This document shows, piece after piece, positions 23,628 through 31,407 of a stretch of DNA of 31,407 bases (position 1 is its first letter; each line of letters opens with the position of its first letter). Below the pieces are notes generated by a model. The model was not told the DNA's origin. It saw only the letters and a list, made by a program, of their open reading frames with translations, and searched no databases. Position numbers and translations under genes: made by a program. Location: IMG/VR virus record IMGVR_UViG_3300043437_001350, positions 1 through 31,407 of that record. The stretch is one strand, 5' to 3'. Source of the DNA: a virus.

Positions 23628-23710
23628 TTAGGGTGTAGGTGTTAGGTTGTAGGTTGGAGGTTGGAGAGAATAACTACACCCTAAACCCTCCAACCTACAA
23701 CCTACAACCT
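23628..23710 (+). repeat. Crossing inverted repeats between capsid and tail genes
   Basis: Stem A: 23643-23660 pairs perfectly (18 bp) with 23687-23704, continuing after two mismatches with 4 more bp (23637-23640 / 23707-23710). Stem B: TTAGGGTGTAG (23628-23638) pairs perfectly with CTACACCCTAA (23674-23684), inside the loop of stem A. The left arm is G/T-rich with TAGGTTG-type units and the right arm is its complement in swapped order. A T4 run ends it. It may be a partial terminator or RNA-stability element, or a mobile palindromic repeat. Confidence 0.75.
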
Positions 23711-23723
23711 TTTAGCCCCCCCA

Positions 23724-24035
23724 ATGACCGCTTTTCAGGAGATGATCGATGCCTTGTTTGCTGATCCTGCTGTGGCTCGAGATATCGTATACACGCCTGT
23801 GGCAGGCACTGCGCAGACGCTTCGGGCGGTGATCAAATCGCCGGACAGGGTCATTGATGTGAGAGACATTGCCATTCACACGCCCACAGTGGTGGTGGAT
23901 GTGCGGGTGTCGGATGTTCCTGACCCTAATCAAGGTGATACTCTGACCATCGACACGTTTTTGTACGTTGTGCAGGGCGAACCGGTGCGGGATGCGGAAA
24001 ACCTTGTCTGGACGTTGGATTGTACTCGGCCATGA
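23724..24035 (+). CDS. Head-tail attachment protein (lambda FII-like)
   Basis: 103 aa. Small beta-rich protein (VVVDVRVSDVPDPNQGDTL, then FLYVVQGEPVRD) in the position and size of lambda gpFII, which joins the filled head to the tail. There is no purine-rich ribosome site: the bases before the ATG are a C run, and the right arm of the capsid-end hairpin sits 14 nt upstream. Initiation may therefore be weak or depend on the RNA structure. Confidence 0.75.
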   Translation: MTAFQEMIDALFADPAVARDIVYTPVAGTAQTLRAVIKSPDRVIDVRDIAIHTPTVVVDVRVSDVPDPNQGDTLTIDTFLYVVQGEPVRDAENLVWTLDCTRP

Positions 24036-24670
24036 GGATTACCGCTGCCATTCAAGGATCGCTTCGTGAATATATGGCCGCCGAAGTGCGGGCAGCGGAA
24101 ACCGCCGTCACCGCTGGGGTAAAACAAGCCACCGATGGCCTGAAACTCGCCATGCGGCGGCAGGTCACGTCTGCGGGGCTTGGCCAGCGGCTGGCCAATA
24201 CCTGGCGCGGCAAGGTCTATCCCCAGGGGCAAGTGAGCCTCAAAGCAGCGGGTCTTGTCTATACCAACGCGCCCGAAATCATGACGGGGCTTGAGGTTGC
24301 CACGGTGATTCGCGGCAAAGAAGGCTTATGGCTGGCGATTCCCACCCCCAACGCCCCCAAACGCGGCGTGGGCGGCAAGCGCATCACCCCGACGAATTTT
24401 CCCGAACAGAGCCTTGGGCGACTGCGGTTTGTCTATCGCCCCAGCGGGGTATCGCTACTAGTTGTGGACAACGTGCGCACCACCGCACGCGGCATTCGAT
24501 CCGCGACCGATAAGCAGAAAGCCTCGGGGCGCGGCCTGTCCACGGCGGTGATGTTCTGGCTGGTGCGCCAAGTGCGAACCAAAAAACGCATTGACCTCAA
24601 CCGCGAAGCCGCAGCCTGGCAGAACCGCTTGCCTGCGTTGATCGCCAATAACTGGAAAGACCCCAAATGA
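24032..24670 (+). CDS. DUF6441 family tail protein
   Basis: 212 aa from ATG 24032, overlapping the previous stop by 4 nt. It is basic overall, with the N-terminal helix MRITAAIQGSLREYMAAEV and a conserved block near 100-150 (RGVGGKRITPTNFP, later RFVYRPSG). The DUF6441 family sits between head-tail connector and tail terminator genes in alphaproteobacterial siphophages, equivalent in place to lambda Z. A role in tail completion is inferred from that position. Confidence 0.75.
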   Translation: MRITAAIQGSLREYMAAEVRAAETAVTAGVKQATDGLKLAMRRQVTSAGLGQRLANTWRGKVYPQGQVSLKAAGLVYTNAPEIMTGLEVATVIRGKEGLWLAIPTPNAPKRGVGGKRITPTNFPEQSLGRLRFVYRPSGVSLLVVDNVRTTARGIRSATDKQKASGRGLSTAVMFWLVRQVRTKKRIDLNREAAAWQNRLPALIANNWKDPK

Positions 24671-25098
24671 GCAGTGTTCGTGAAACCGCGTTGCAGGCTC
24701 TGTTTGCGGTGTTGCAGGGGGTGGCTGTCGTAACCGTGAAACGGGGCGAAATTCTGCCCATTAAAATCCCCGATAATGGCCTCATCATCCTGTTTGATGG
24801 CGACGTCACCGTGGCGGAAACGCTGCTTTCACCCTTACGTTACCTCATCCAACACCGCGCTGAAGTCCAAGTGGCGGTGCAGAAAGCCACGCCTGCCGGC
24901 CGCGATGCTGCCCTTGATACGATTTTAACGGCAATCGCCGCCGCCATGACCAATAACCCAAATCTTTCGGGCACTGTCGATGTTGCCGTACTGGAAGCGC
25001 CGCAGTTTACCGATGAACCCGTGGAAGGCGCGGCTGGCCTGAAGATTGCCAGTGTGCCGGTGATGCTGGAATACGTCGCTAACACCCCGATTTCCTAA
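24667..25098 (+). CDS. Tail terminator protein (gpU-like)
   Basis: 143 aa, overlapping DUF6441 by 4 nt. An N-terminal helix (SSVRETALQALFAVLQ) is followed by beta-strands and a long helix (AALDTILTAIAAAMTNN), with the C-terminal strand VPVMLEYVANTP. This is the small alpha/beta fold of tail terminators, which stop tube growth and bind the head connector. Its place just before the tube gene agrees. Confidence 0.75.
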   Translation: MSSVRETALQALFAVLQGVAVVTVKRGEILPIKIPDNGLIILFDGDVTVAETLLSPLRYLIQHRAEVQVAVQKATPAGRDAALDTILTAIAAAMTNNPNLSGTVDVAVLEAPQFTDEPVEGAAGLKIASVPVMLEYVANTPIS

Positions 25099-25110
25099 GG
25101 AGAACACCCC

Positions 25111-26052
25111 ATGGCTCGCGCCTACGGCTGGAACGCCCAACTTTTGCTTGCCTTTGAAATCACATATGGGACACCGCCCGTGTCTGGCTTCAAGAAAATG
25201 CCCTTTGTCAGTCGGGATATCAGCGCGCAGCAGGGGCTAATTGCCAGCAACGTCATTGGCTTGGGACGCGATCCGACCCAGCCCTATCAGGACGCCATTA
25301 ATGTGGACGGCGACATTGTGGTGCCGGTGGATCTGCGCAATATCGGCCAGTGGCTGAAAGCCCTTCTCGGCGCTCCCACCACCACGGGCAGTGCCGCACC
25401 CTACAGCCACGCCTTCAAATCAGGGGCGACCAGCCTGCCCAGCCTGTCTTTAGAAACGGGACTGCCGCAAATCCCCGCTTTTTTCATGGTGGCCGGCGTG
25501 CGTGTCAATTCCATGGCGTTCAATTTCACCCGTTCCGGGGAGGCCACCGCTACCATTAACTGCATCGGTCAGGGGGAAACCCGCAACGCCGCCACCCAAG
25601 GCGGAACACCAACCCAGGCCAATTATACCCGCTTTTCTCAGTTCCAAGGGGCCATCAAACAAGGCGGTTCAGCCTTGGCAAACGTTACGTCCGCCTCCGT
25701 CACGTATAGCAACAACCTCGAAAAGATTGAGACCATCCGCAGCGACGGCAAGCTGGACGGTGTCGATCCCGGCATCGCCGCGCTCACGGGGTCCGTGGCG
25801 GTGCGCTACGCCGACAACACCCTGATTGACCTTGCTAGCGCAGGCACGGCGGTGGATTTGGAGTTTTCCTATACCATCGATGCCAACAACAAGTTGATTA
25901 TCCTTTGCCACGAGGTGTACCTGCCCAAACCCAAGCTGGGCATTCAAGGCCCCGGCGGGGTTGAGGCATCCTACGATTTCCAAGGGGCCAGAAACACGGT
26001 GGCCAACGCCATGGTGACGGTCACCTTGGTGAATGATGTGGCGTCGTATTGA
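25111..26052 (+). CDS. Phage tail tube protein
   Basis: 313 aa, with AAGGAG upstream. The opening ARAYGWNAQLLLAFEITYGT and repeated beta-rich blocks are characteristic of the Phage_tube_2 family of siphophage tube subunits. Hexameric rings stack to form the DNA channel of the tail. It is the single tube gene here, with no sheath gene in view, so the tail is non-contractile. Confidence 0.88.
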   Translation: MARAYGWNAQLLLAFEITYGTPPVSGFKKMPFVSRDISAQQGLIASNVIGLGRDPTQPYQDAINVDGDIVVPVDLRNIGQWLKALLGAPTTTGSAAPYSHAFKSGATSLPSLSLETGLPQIPAFFMVAGVRVNSMAFNFTRSGEATATINCIGQGETRNAATQGGTPTQANYTRFSQFQGAIKQGGSALANVTSASVTYSNNLEKIETIRSDGKLDGVDPGIAALTGSVAVRYADNTLIDLASAGTAVDLEFSYTIDANNKLIILCHEVYLPKPKLGIQGPGGVEASYDFQGARNTVANAMVTVTLVNDVASY

Positions 26053-26086
26053 TTCATCTTTCACATTAAAAAACAGGAAAAAACCT

Positions 26087-26542
26087 ATGTTATCCCTCAA
26101 AATCCCCACCGAACCCTACTGGATTGATTTAAAACTGGGTGTGCGTGTGCAGGTGCGTCCGTTCACCAGCGCGGTGTTTTACGCGGCGCAGGCAGTGGCG
26201 CGACAAAAGCTGGGCACAAATGCCGTGGAAGATACTGCTTTAGAGGAAGGCCGCCGCATTGCTGCCTTTACTTCTGCCCTTGCCAAAGTGGGCATTCTGG
26301 CCTGGGAGGGCGTGCTGTTGCCCGATTCCGACCAACCCGCCCCGGTCAATGACCAAACCGTGACCGATTTGATGAGTTTCTGGACGCTGGCCGATGAGTT
26401 CCGCACGCAGTACACGGGGCTGAAGGAGTTGTTAGACGCCGAAAAAAAGCCTTGTTTGAGCGCTGCACGTGGCACTTCGGCGGCGGAGCCAGTTACTGCG
26501 CCGGATGCCGGGAGCAGCGACTTCCCTGTGCAAGTGAGTTAA
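26087..26542 (+). CDS. Tail assembly chaperone, short form (gpG-like)
   Basis: 151 aa from ATG 26087 with AGGAAA upstream. The N-terminal 120 residues are a helical domain (FTSAVFYAAQAVARQKLG, later TDLMSFWTLADEFRTQY). The tail after K121 is a low-complexity stretch rich in Ala, Ser, Pro. This is the unshifted product; ribosomes that slip at 26443-26449 make a longer form. Like lambda gpG it should hold the tape measure protein during tail assembly. Confidence 0.8.
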   Translation: MLSLKIPTEPYWIDLKLGVRVQVRPFTSAVFYAAQAVARQKLGTNAVEDTALEEGRRIAAFTSALAKVGILAWEGVLLPDSDQPAPVNDQTVTDLMSFWTLADEFRTQYTGLKELLDAEKKPCLSAARGTSAAEPVTAPDAGSSDFPVQVS

Positions 26543-26751
26543 CCAACGATTGTCCCTATAATCGATTTGAGCCGCAAACGCTGCAAGGCTGGCAGGCGTG
26601 GGATATTGGCTTGCGCACCCAAAACCTGCCCGATGCCCTGCAACTGGCGTCCTGCCTTGGCTATGACACAGCGGTGATTGCCGAACTTTTCCTCAGCATC
26701 CGCGCCGCCCTTCATGCCGCAATGAACGATACCACCCATGGCCACCCGTAA
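26087..26751 (+). CDS. Tail assembly chaperone, -1 frameshift form (gpGT-like)
   Basis: Predicted 221-aa fusion: residues 1-121 of the short form, then 100 residues read in the -1 frame from 26449 to a stop at 26749-26751. The slip site is A AAA AAG at 26443-26449, in the correct phase. AAGGAG at 26423-26428, 14 nt upstream, resembles the stimulator of the dnaX site. The downstream frame has no ATG until its last ten codons, so it needs the shift to be made. The T part has cysteines (CAGC, DCPYNR) and a helical domain (LQGWQAWDIGLRTQN). Confidence 0.78.
26443..26449 (+). promoter_or_regulatory. Programmed -1 frameshift site A AAA AAG
   Basis: The zero-frame codons are GAA AAA AAG, so both tRNAs can re-pair one base back. 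This is the same heptamer used by E. coli dnaX. AAGGAG at 26423-26428 may act as an internal stimulator. Confidence 0.75.
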
Positions 26752-28933
26752 CCTCTCCATCCGCCTTGCCACCGAAAACGGCAAAGTCGTCGCGCGGGAG
26801 TTGCAGGATATTGGCCGCACGGGCGAGCAGGCGCTGAAGCGCATTGAGCAGGCCAGCGTGCCGGCGTCCAACCAGCTTCAGGCATTAAGTTCGGTGGTGG
26901 GCGGCCTGAAACGTGTTTTCGTGGCCGGGGCTGCCTTGGCGGCGGGCAACCAGATCTTTGACAGCATCAACCGCGCTGTCAGCCAGACGGCGGCCTTAGC
27001 TGATCTCGCGCAAAGCATCGGCATTAACGTCGAGCGGCTGCAGGAATTGCGCTATGCCGCCGAACAAAGCGGCGCTTCGGCGGACATGCTGGACGATGCC
27101 ATTCGCACCCTCAACCAGCGGCTGGGCGATGTGGCCAGCGAAGGCGGCGGCGCGGCGGCGGGCGCGTTTGAACGCTTACAAATCGCAGCGCTCAATGCCG
27201 ACGGCACCATCCGCAACGCCGGCGATGTGTTCGATGAGTTTGTGCGCAAGCTCGAAAGCGTGGGTTCAGAGGCCGAAAAAGCCGCCCTGGCCTCGGATCT
27301 GTTCGGCAAGCAGGCGGGGCCGCGCCTCGTGCAATTGCTGTCCGAAGGCGAGGCCGGCATTGCCAGCCTTTCCAAGGAAGCCCATGCCTTCGGCGTGGTC
27401 TTGGGCGAAGACTTGGTGCGCCAGACCCAGGCGCTGGAAGATGAATGGAACCGCTTCACCCAGCAGGTGGATGTTGCCTATAAAACGATCATCCTACGCA
27501 CGGTGAACGGCCTGCGGGGATTGTTTTCTGATCCTTCGCTGGATGAACAGTTTCAAGATCTTTCTCAAAAACTGCAGCGAGCCGCCAATGAGCTGAACGC
27601 CTCGCAGCAGCTCAGCAACGATACCAACGGGTTGCTCGGTGGCCGCCGGGTAATGCAGGCGCGGGAGGAAGTGAACCGCATCAAGGCGGAACTGGACGCG
27701 GTGCAACGGCAGATTCTCGAAAACGCTACCCAGGAGGCTAGCCAACAGCGCAAAAAAGAAGAGGCGCAAAAGGCCTATGAGGCCGCCCGCAAGACGCAAC
27801 GCGATGCCCAAAAGCCCGCTGATACCAATGCCGCCATGATCGCCGCGTTGCAGAACGAGCGGCAGGCGTTGCAGCTCAATGAACGCCAGCAGTTTATCCT
27901 CACCGCCGAGCGTAAGCTTTCCAGCGAAGCCACGGCGGCGCAGCGCGACCAGGTGCGGGCATTGGCCGGTGCCCTGTACGATGAGAAAACCGCTTTAGAG
28001 GCCACCAAAAAGGCGCAGGACGACTACGCCAGGAACCAAGAGGTTCTGGCACGGCTGGAGACCGACCGCGCTGCCGTGGGCAAAACCGACAAAGAGAAAT
28101 TCACGGATAAAGCCGTGGAGAGGCTCTCGCCGGATGCCACCGATGACCAGAAAGCCAAGGCGCAGGAGCTGGCCGCCAAACTCTACGACGAACAACAAAC
28201 CGCCGATGCAGCACGCCAAGTGTTCGAGGCCACCCGCAACGATGCGGAAAAATACGGCGCCGAAATCGCTAAACTGAACGATTTACTCGCCAAAGGGGCC
28301 ATTGACCAGGACACCTACAACCGCGCGGTCGGCCAAGCCAAGGACACGTTCCACCAAGCCGAAGAGGGCAGCAACGATTTTGCCACGGGCGCAAAACGGG
28401 CCTTGGAAGATTACGCCAAGTCCGCCACCGATGTGGCCGGGCAGGTGCAGGACGCCATGGGCCGCAGCCTGCAAGGGTTGGAAGATTCCCTCGTGGATTT
28501 TGTCACCACGGGGAAGCTCAACTTTGAAGATCTTGCCAACAGCATCCTGCGCGATCTGGCACGCATCGCCATCCGTCAAGCAATCATCGCGCCGCTGGCA
28601 CAAGGGTTACTCGGTGCGGGGGTATTCCACGAGGGCGGCACGGTTGGCGCAGGAGCACCGTCGCGTGCTGTATCGCCGATGCTGTTTGCCACTGCGCCCC
28701 GCTACCACAGCGGCGGCATTGCGGGGCTGATGCCCGATGAAGTGCCCGCCATCCTGCAACGCGGCGAAATTGTTATCCCCCGTGAACAGGCGGGGAAAAT
28801 GGGCGGCTCCAGCAGTCCCGTCATCAACATGACCATCGTCACCCGCGATGCGGAGTCCTTCCGCCAAAGTCGCGGGCAGATTATGGGTGATCTGGCGGTA
28901 TCCTTGGCACGGCACAAGGGGCGGAATACATGA
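26738..28933 (+). CDS. Tail tape measure protein (lambda-type C-terminus)
   Basis: 731 aa. An N-terminal region with a hydrophobic segment (about 55-70) precedes long coiled-coil stretches rich in Ala, Gln, Lys and Glu (about 270-530). The C-terminal Tape_meas_lam_C-like domain (about 590-640) holds hydrophobic helices and VFHEGGTVGAG. By the usual length relation it predicts a tail of roughly 100 nm. It overlaps the frameshifted chaperone by 14 nt and the next gene by 4 nt. No lysozyme motif is seen. Confidence 0.92.
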   Translation: MATRNLSIRLATENGKVVARELQDIGRTGEQALKRIEQASVPASNQLQALSSVVGGLKRVFVAGAALAAGNQIFDSINRAVSQTAALADLAQSIGINVERLQELRYAAEQSGASADMLDDAIRTLNQRLGDVASEGGGAAAGAFERLQIAALNADGTIRNAGDVFDEFVRKLESVGSEAEKAALASDLFGKQAGPRLVQLLSEGEAGIASLSKEAHAFGVVLGEDLVRQTQALEDEWNRFTQQVDVAYKTIILRTVNGLRGLFSDPSLDEQFQDLSQKLQRAANELNASQQLSNDTNGLLGGRRVMQAREEVNRIKAELDAVQRQILENATQEASQQRKKEEAQKAYEAARKTQRDAQKPADTNAAMIAALQNERQALQLNERQQFILTAERKLSSEATAAQRDQVRALAGALYDEKTALEATKKAQDDYARNQEVLARLETDRAAVGKTDKEKFTDKAVERLSPDATDDQKAKAQELAAKLYDEQQTADAARQVFEATRNDAEKYGAEIAKLNDLLAKGAIDQDTYNRAVGQAKDTFHQAEEGSNDFATGAKRALEDYAKSATDVAGQVQDAMGRSLQGLEDSLVDFVTTGKLNFEDLANSILRDLARIAIRQAIIAPLAQGLLGAGVFHEGGTVGAGAPSRAVSPMLFATAPRYHSGGIAGLMPDEVPAILQRGEIVIPREQAGKMGGSSSPVINMTIVTRDAESFRQSRGQIMGDLAVSLARHKGRNT

Positions 28934-29532
28934 CCAGCTTCCACGAAGTCCGTTTCCCCGATGCCATTGCGTATGGCGCAACAGGCGGCCCCGAATACCT
29001 GACCGACATTGTTATTCTGCAATCGGGGTTTGAGCAGCGCAACCAGTCTTGGGACAGTGCCAGGGCGCGGTACGATGTCTCGACTGGGATCAAAAACCGC
29101 ACCCAAGCCACTGAGGTCATCAGCTTTTTCCGTGCCCGCAAGGGGCGTGCTTACGGCTTCCGTTTCAAGGACTGGAGCGATTATCGCGTCATAGGGCAGT
29201 TGATTGGCGCAGGCAACGGCACGCAAACCGCCTTTCAGCTGACTAAAACCTACACCAGCGGCGGTGAGAACGAGACCCGCCCGCTGAAAAAGCCCGTGTC
29301 GGGCACGGTGAAACTCTACAAAGACGGTGCGCTGCAATCGTCGAGTATTGCCGTGGATCACACGACAGGCATGGTGACCTTCACTATCGCCCCAGCTGCA
29401 GGCGTGCTGATCACGGCGGACTGCGAATTTGACGTACCCGTGCGCTTTGATACTGACCGCCTTGCTATTCGCATCCAGTCCCATGAATTGTTTGTATGGG
29501 ATCAGATTCCGCTGGTGGAGATTCGCTTATGA
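28930..29532 (+). CDS. DUF2460 distal tail protein (GTA-type)
   Basis: 200 aa. FHEVRFPDAIAYGATGGPEY at the start, RARYDVSTGIKN near 46-57 and the C-terminal DVPVRFDTD match DUF2460/TIGR02217, the distal tail protein of gene transfer agents and their phage relatives. It forms a ring at the end of the tube. It is followed by its standard partner DUF2163 with a 4-nt overlap. Confidence 0.93.
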   Translation: MTSFHEVRFPDAIAYGATGGPEYLTDIVILQSGFEQRNQSWDSARARYDVSTGIKNRTQATEVISFFRARKGRAYGFRFKDWSDYRVIGQLIGAGNGTQTAFQLTKTYTSGGENETRPLKKPVSGTVKLYKDGALQSSSIAVDHTTGMVTFTIAPAAGVLITADCEFDVPVRFDTDRLAIRIQSHELFVWDQIPLVEIRL

Positions 29533-30365
29533 TTCCTGCTTCAACCGCCCTAAAAACCCACCTCGCCAGCGAAGTCACCACCCTTACGCTGTGCTGGAAA
29601 GTTACCCGCAAAGACGGCGTCACCGCTGGCTTTACGTCGTTCAGCCGTGATCTGGTAGTGGACGGCATCACCTACAAAGCATCCACGGGCTTCACCCCCA
29701 CCGCCATTGAAACCAGCGCGGGGCTGGCGGTGGATCAGCTAGAGGTCGAAGCCATTCTCAATGACACCAGCATCACCGAAGCGGATTTGCAGGCGGGTAA
29801 ATATGATTACGCCGCCATTGAGGTGTTCCTGGTTAACTACCAAGACGTCACCCAAGGCAAATTGGTGTTGCGGGTGGGCACGCTGGGGGAAGTCACCGTC
29901 CGTAAGGGCGTGTTTGTGGCGGAGATTCGGGGGTTATCCCAAGCGTTCCAACGGCAAATAGGCGAGCTGTATTCCCCCACCTGCCGTGTCAAGCGACTGG
30001 GCGATACGCGTTGTAAGATTGACCTTGCGCCCTATACACACACGCTAACGGTATCAGCGGTGACGGATCAGCGCACCTTCGCCCATGCCGCCAGCCTGAA
30101 ACCTGATGGGTATTTTCAGATGGGACTGGTGGAATGGCTGACGGGCGCCAATGCTGGGCTTGAGATTGAGGTTAAAACCTACAGCAGCGGCGTGTTCACG
30201 CTGGTGCAGCCGATGCCCTATACCATCGCCGTTGGCAACACCTTCAAAGCCATTCGTGGCTGTGACCGCACGTTTGAAACTTGCCGCACCGTTTTTAACA
30301 ACGTGCTGAACTTTCGCGGCGAACCGCACCTGCCGGGTATCGACCAGATTTTGAAACTGCCATGA
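29529..30365 (+). CDS. DUF2163/BR0599 tail tip protein (GTA-type)
   Basis: 278 aa from ATG 29529; an in-frame start at 29496 lies inside the upstream gene and lacks the family's opening. The N-terminal DUF2163 part contains FTSFSRDLVVDGITYKA. The C-terminal BR0599 part ends with GCDRTFETCRTVFNN. The paired cysteines (CRVKRLGDTRC, then CDRTFETC) are usual for the family, and in the GTA homologue they hold an Fe-S cluster. It belongs to the hub of the tail tip. Confidence 0.93.
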   Translation: MIPASTALKTHLASEVTTLTLCWKVTRKDGVTAGFTSFSRDLVVDGITYKASTGFTPTAIETSAGLAVDQLEVEAILNDTSITEADLQAGKYDYAAIEVFLVNYQDVTQGKLVLRVGTLGEVTVRKGVFVAEIRGLSQAFQRQIGELYSPTCRVKRLGDTRCKIDLAPYTHTLTVSAVTDQRTFAHAASLKPDGYFQMGLVEWLTGANAGLEIEVKTYSSGVFTLVQPMPYTIAVGNTFKAIRGCDRTFETCRTVFNNVLNFRGEPHLPGIDQILKLP

Positions 30366-30790
30366 CCAGAGACGATATTGTTGCTGAAGCCCGCCGCTGG
30401 CTTGGCACGCCCTACCACCACCAAGCCGCACTCAAAGGCGTGGGCTGTGACTGCATCGGCCTGCTGCGCGGCGTGTATGAGGCGTTTGTTGCACCGCTGA
30501 AGGTGGACATTAATTACTCACCCCACTGGCATTTTCACCGCGCTGAAGAGGTGCTCTATGCTCACGCCTGCCAGTATGCCGAAGAAATCCCGCTGGAATC
30601 GGCTGGTATCGGCGATGTGCTGCTGTTCGGCTTCGGCACTGGGCCAGCGGCCCACGCGGGCATCATTGCCACGGTAGATACGATTATTCACGCCTATGCC
30701 GAAATCGGTAAAGTGGCGGAAACGCGGCTTTCCGAGAAGTGGATCAACCGCCGCCGTTTTGCCTTTCGCTTTCCGGGTTTGGTTGAGTAA
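30362..30790 (+). CDS. NlpC/P60 tail-tip cell wall peptidase
   Basis: 142 aa. Catalytic C31 in CDCIGLL and H98 in AAHAGIIA are placed as in TIGR02219 phage/GTA peptidases. It would cut peptidoglycan cross-links so the tail can inject DNA through the wall. It is carried on the virion and is not a lysis endolysin. It overlaps DUF2163 by 4 nt and shares one base with the next start. Confidence 0.93.
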   Translation: MTRDDIVAEARRWLGTPYHHQAALKGVGCDCIGLLRGVYEAFVAPLKVDINYSPHWHFHRAEEVLYAHACQYAEEIPLESAGIGDVLLFGFGTGPAAHAGIIATVDTIIHAYAEIGKVAETRLSEKWINRRRFAFRFPGLVE

Positions 30791-31407
30791 TGGCACAACT
30801 TGCAGTAGCGGCTGCCGGCGCCGCACTCGGCAGTGCTGTCGGCATGCCGTATCTGGGCTTTGCCTTGGGTTCGATGCTCGGCGGGGTATTGTTCCCGCAA
30901 GATGGCCCGCCCGATCAAATCCAAGAGGGGCCGCGCCTGCATGACCTGAAAGTGCAGTCTTCGGCGCACGGCGCGATGCTGCCGCTGGTGTATGGCACGG
31001 TGCGCATTGCAGGCAACGTCATCTGGGCGGCAGATTTAGAAGAACAGGTGGTGACGGAAACCACCTCTGCTAGTGGCGGCAAGGGTGGCGGCGGGTCGGT
31101 GACCAGCACCACCCGTAGTTACATCTATTTTGCCAGCTTCGCTGTGGGACTGTGTGCAGGGCCGATTGCCTCTGTCGAGCGCGTCTGGGCGAACGGCACG
31201 CTGGTGCACGATGACACCAGCAGTTTGCTGGATATGGCTGTTTACCTTGGGAATGAAACGCAAGTCCCCGATGATCGCATCGAAAGTGCGTTGGGCGTGG
31301 GTTTCGTGCCCGCTTATCGCGGCATGGCCTATGCCGTCATTAACCGTCTGAACCTCAGCGAATACGGCAACCAGATTCCCAATTTGCAGTTTGAGGTAAC
31401 GGCGTAA
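30790..31407 (+). CDS. Tail tip protein, N-terminal part of a GTA/J-type hub
   Basis: 205 aa ending in a TAA at the last base of the window. It opens with a glycine/alanine-rich hydrophobic stretch (about 5-36), then GPRLHDLKVQSSAHGAMLPL, VYGTVRIAGNVIWAADLEE and a Gly/Ser loop, the opening of phage J-type and GTA TIM-barrel tail proteins. Such proteins are usually about 1000 aa or longer, so this looks like only the first domain. The rest may be a separate gene beyond the window, or the gene may be cut by a stop codon. It would sit at the tail tip next to the NlpC/P60 enzyme. Confidence 0.8.
   Translation: MAQLAVAAAGAALGSAVGMPYLGFALGSMLGGVLFPQDGPPDQIQEGPRLHDLKVQSSAHGAMLPLVYGTVRIAGNVIWAADLEEQVVTETTSASGGKGGGGSVTSTTRSYIYFASFAVGLCAGPIASVERVWANGTLVHDDTSSLLDMAVYLGNETQVPDDRIESALGVGFVPAYRGMAYAVINRLNLSEYGNQIPNLQFEVTA

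Noticed and set aside
26452-26751. Separate TTG-initiated 99-aa gene after the tail chaperone
   Set aside because: No ribosome site; the frame is entered by -1 slippage at A AAA AAG and is better described as the GT extension.
28702-29484. Minus-strand 260-aa open frame at the tape measure/DUF2460 junction
   Set aside because: Shadow of two coupled tail genes with family matches.
30362-30790. NlpC/P60 protein as the phage endolysin
   Set aside because: It lies between GTA-type tail tip genes with coupled starts and matches the tail-associated subgroup; no holin is adjacent.

Overview
The window is most of a temperate siphovirus prophage, with a short piece of host chromosome at its left end. 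The host is probably an alphaproteobacterium. Reasons are the DUF2924 - large serine recombinase - small HTH protein operon, the DUF6511 zinc protein, the ParB-methyltransferase at the head of the late genes, and the gene-transfer-agent-type tail tip genes (DUF2460, DUF2163/BR0599, NlpC/P60). The genus cannot be read from the sequence. The host flank looks more AT-rich than the prophage.

Layout: (1) 1-1598, host: a minus-strand membrane-anchored, proline-rich HExxH protein, a 460-bp non-coding stretch, and tRNA-Ser(GGA) with a terminator. (2) 1599-4269, left end of the prophage: a 47-bp dyad, a small ORF, DUF2924, the recombinase and an HTH protein, all translationally coupled. (3) 4247-4762, a UmuD-like S24 repressor on the minus strand, divergent from the early genes. 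(4) 4856-6948, a coupled two-gene cassette that I do not recognise. (5) 7047-15466, the early operon: AlpA-like HTH, a coupled unknown, a Sak4-like ATPase, a probable SSB, an XPB-type helicase, DUF6511, a Cas4-like Fe-S nuclease, a primase/helicase, an iteron-like array of seven CAGAATGC copies, a RuvC-like resolvase and an unknown protein in the position where lambda carries Q. (6) 15467-15860, a late control region with a promoter candidate and seven GTYRAC-core motifs. (7) 15861-31407, the late operon: methyltransferase, then a complete lambda-order head module (Nu1, A, W, B, C/Nu3, D, E, FII), then tail genes (DUF6441, terminator, tube, frameshifted chaperone, tape measure) and a GTA-type tail tip. 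No lysis genes are in view.

The genes make a coherent lytic/lysogenic programme. The S24 protein can sense DNA damage by self-cleavage and release the early promoter. The early genes supply recombination-dependent replication, with the CAGAATGC array beside the primase as the likely origin. The late region packages DNA with a GpA-type terminase into a lambda-like capsid and builds a long, non-contractile tail. The points most worth a second look are the GTYRAC/TGTYAACC cluster in front of an orphan methyltransferase, the CAGAATGC array, the unknown 4856-6948 gene pair, crossing inverted repeats between capsid and tail genes, and a dnaX-like A AAA AAG frameshift site in the tail chaperone.
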